Assembly: GCA_963703085.1 (NCBI GenBank)
Contig: OY969789.1
Location: forward strand, 3,596,001-3,660,000
Reading direction: 5' to 3'
DNA: 64,000 nt
Origin: DATAEG01 sp963703085
Lineage (GTDB): Bacteria; Actinomycetota; Actinomycetes; Mycobacteriales; Jatrophihabitantaceae
The notes under the pieces were generated by a model, which was not told where the DNA came from, did no database searches, and saw nothing but the letters and a program-made list of their open reading frames with translations. Every line of letters begins with the position of its first letter. Within the stretch, counting starts at the first letter, position 1. Position numbers and translations under genes: made by a program. Below, in pieces: positions 62,394-64,000 of the stretch.

Positions 62394-63325
62394 GGCTGCT
62401 GTTCGCCGGCACACCGTCCACCGCGCTGCCCGCGCTCACCGCGCTGCTGGAATCGCCGCGCCACGAGGTGGTCGGAGTGCTGACCCGCCCGGACGCCCCC
62501 GCCGGGCGGCACCGCCACCTCACCCGGGCACCGGTGGCCCGAGCGGCCGACGCGGCAGGCGTGTCGGTCTTCACCCCGAAGCGGCCGTCCGAGCCGGAAT
62601 TCGTCGAGCTCGCCCGCGACCTGCACATCGACTGCGCGCCGGTCGTCGCCTACGGCGCGTTGCTGCCCCGCAGCGTCCTGGACGTGCCGCGGTTCGGTTG
62701 GGTCAACCTGCACTTCTCGCTCCTGCCGGCCTGGCGGGGGGCGGCTCCGGTGGCACATGCCGTGCTCGGCGGCGATGAGATCACCGGCGCGTCGACGTTC
62801 CTGATCGAGGAAGGGCTCGACACCGGGCCGGTATTCGGCGTGACCACCGAGAAGATCCGTGCTGACGACACCACCGGAACGTTGCTGCAGCGGCTGTCGG
62901 TCGCCGGCGCGGGCCTCCTGGTGGCGACGCTGGATGCGATCGAGGACGGCACGGCCGGCCCGGTCCCGCAGGCCGCCGACGGGGTGAGCATCGCGCCGAA
63001 GCTGACCGCGGCGGATGCCCGCGTCGACTTCGGTCAGCCGGCCATGGCCGTCGAGCGGCGGATCCGCGCCTGCACACCCGATCCCGGGCCCTGGACGATG
63101 TTCCGCGGGCAGCGAGTGAAGTTGGGGCCGGTGCGGTGGACCGCCGGCACGGCGGCGGAGGACATCCCGCCCGGCGAGCTGCGCGCCCATCGCGAGGCGG
63201 TTCTCGTCGGCACCGCCACTGAGCCTGTGGCGCTGGGCACCGTGCAGCCGCCCGGCAAGCGTCCGATCCCGGCGACGGACTGGGCGCGCGGCGCCCGGCT
63301 CACTGCCGGTGAGCGCCTTGGCTGA
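62390..63325 (+). CDS. fmt: methionyl-tRNA formyltransferase
   Basis: Protein of 311 residues. Motifs are MRLLFAGTPSTALPALTALL, the formyl-THF site VNLHFSLLPAWRGAAPVAHA (catalytic H and SLLP loop), and GASTFLIEEGLDTGPVF. It formylates initiator Met-tRNA. ATG at 62390 overlaps def by 4 bases; the 3' end overlaps rsmB by 17 bases. Confidence 0.96.
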   Translation: MRLLFAGTPSTALPALTALLESPRHEVVGVLTRPDAPAGRHRHLTRAPVARAADAAGVSVFTPKRPSEPEFVELARDLHIDCAPVVAYGALLPRSVLDVPRFGWVNLHFSLLPAWRGAAPVAHAVLGGDEITGASTFLIEEGLDTGPVFGVTTEKIRADDTTGTLLQRLSVAGAGLLVATLDAIEDGTAGPVPQAADGVSIAPKLTAADARVDFGQPAMAVERRIRACTPDPGPWTMFRGQRVKLGPVRWTAGTAAEDIPPGELRAHREAVLVGTATEPVALGTVQPPGKRPIPATDWARGARLTAGERLG

Positions 63326-64000
63326 CCCGGATCCGGCCCGCCGACAGGCCCTGGCGGTCATCCGCGCGGTGCGCGAGCGCGGCGCGTACGCCAACCTCGT
63401 CCTGCCGCAGCTGCTCCGGGAGAACCGGGTCACCGGGCGCGACGCCGCGCTGGCCACCGAGCTCGGCTACGGCACGGTCCGCGCCGCCGGCGCACTCGAT
63501 GAAGTGATCGGAGCCTGCTCGTCCCGGTCGATCAGCACCATCGAGCCGGCGGTGCTGGACCTGCTCCGGCTGGGCGCGTACCAGATCCTGCGCACCCGGA
63601 TCCCGCCGCACGCGGCTGTGTCGGCAACGGTGAACCTGACCCGGACCGTCCGCCAGGACCGATCCGCGGGGTTCGTCAACGCGGTGCTGCGCCGGGTGAC
63701 CGAGCGCGATTGGGACGGCTGGGTGCGCCACCTGTCCGCCGGCCGTTCGCCCATCGACGTGCTGGCGCTGCAGTACGCCCATCCCGGCTGGATTGCCGAG
63801 TCGTTCGCCGCCGCGCTCGACGGTGATCTCACCGAAACCGCCGCTGCCCTGACCGCGGACGACGAGCGCCCGGTCACGCACCTGGTTGCCCGGCCGGGTC
63901 TGATCGATCGCGACCGACTCGCCGAATCGGCCGGTGGCCAGCCCGGTCCCTGGTCTGCCTACGCGGTGCGGCTGGACGGTGGCGATCCCGGGGCACTGGA
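63309..64000 (+). CDS. rsmB: 16S rRNA (cytosine-5-)-methyltransferase RsmB, N-terminal part (3' end outside window)
   Basis: About 230 residues are visible from GTG 63309: ARRQALAVIRAVRERGAYAN, LVLPQLLRE and DLLRLGAYQILRTRIPPHAA, VSATVNLTRTV, AGFVNAVLRRV. This is the NusB-like N-terminal domain of RsmB/Sun, which methylates C967 of 16S rRNA. The catalytic SAM-binding domain lies beyond the window. The position after fmt is the standard order. Confidence 0.9.
   Translation, partial: MSALADPDPARRQALAVIRAVRERGAYANLVLPQLLRENRVTGRDAALATELGYGTVRAAGALDEVIGACSSRSISTIEPAVLDLLRLGAYQILRTRIPPHAAVSATVNLTRTVRQDRSAGFVNAVLRRVTERDWDGWVRHLSAGRSPIDVLALQYAHPGWIAESFAAALDGDLTETAAALTADDERPVTHLVARPGLIDRDRLAESAGGQPGPWSAYAVRLDGGDPGAL

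Overview
This 64 kb window is high-GC DNA from an actinobacterium (class Actinomycetia). The evidence is the chromosome order relA / hisS-aspS / rarA / alaS-ruvX-mltG-aroE / aroCKBQ / efp-nusB-pyrRBC-carAB-pyrKDF / gmk-rpoZ-coaBC-metK-priA / def-fmt-rsmB. An actinobacterial-type integration host factor (mIHF), a DUF6167 gene beside alaS, an F420-type LLM oxidoreductase, a SigE-family sigma factor and frequent GTG starts agree. The genus cannot be fixed from the sequence alone. There is no rRNA, tRNA, CRISPR array, transposase or prophage gene.

Layout. 1-5.9 kb: end of relA, a membrane-anchored cyclophilin, a metallo-hydrolase coupled to hisS, and aspS. 5.9-9.5 kb: a membrane protein, a small conserved protein, an aldo/keto reductase and rarA. 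9.5-13.5 kb: accessory genes (secreted C39-like protein, HTH regulator divergent from an SDR, DUF6886 protein, decayed Nudix gene, tyrosine phosphatase). 13.6-23.5 kb: one dense forward block (DUF948, DUF6167, alaS, ruvX, mltG, aroE, prepilin peptidase, aroC, aroK, aroB, aroQ), with most junctions overlapping by 4-8 bases. 23.6-29.3 kb: reverse-strand insertion holding a single-chain four-module ECF transporter, a secreted M1 peptidase and an LLM enzyme, with a two-copy 142-bp repeat. 29.4-42.3 kb: efp, nusB, a broken hydrolase, then the pyrimidine operon behind a PyrR-binding leader. 42.3-49.6 kb: accessory genes between pyrF and gmk (DeoR regulator, SigE-type sigma plus membrane partner, proton-pumping transhydrogenase, TadG-like protein, inverted mIHF, aldo/keto reductase). 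49.6-55.4 kb: gmk-rpoZ-coaBC-metK-priA. 55.4-61.6 kb: regulators and small enzymes (WYL, hydrolase, Nudix, SRPBCC/TetR, ECF sigma with YCII protein, desaturase). 61.8-64 kb: def-fmt-rsmB.

The core of the window is anabolic: shikimate pathway, complete de novo UMP synthesis plus carbamoyl phosphate for arginine, and three aminoacyl-tRNA synthetases, with translation and transcription factors (EF-P, NusB, omega).

A striking property is a set of apparent one-base insertions: hisS (two), carB, the sigma factor near 59.87 kb, pntA2, and one in a hydrolase (one extra or two missing bases). Correcting each restores a full-length family member. Because hisS and carB should be essential, sequencing or assembly error is the first explanation. 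I do not see a clearly new defence or mobile system. The most interesting biology is the all-in-one ECF transporter, the displaced mIHF, the two coupled micro-ORFs in the pyr operon, and two families of intergenic hairpins.
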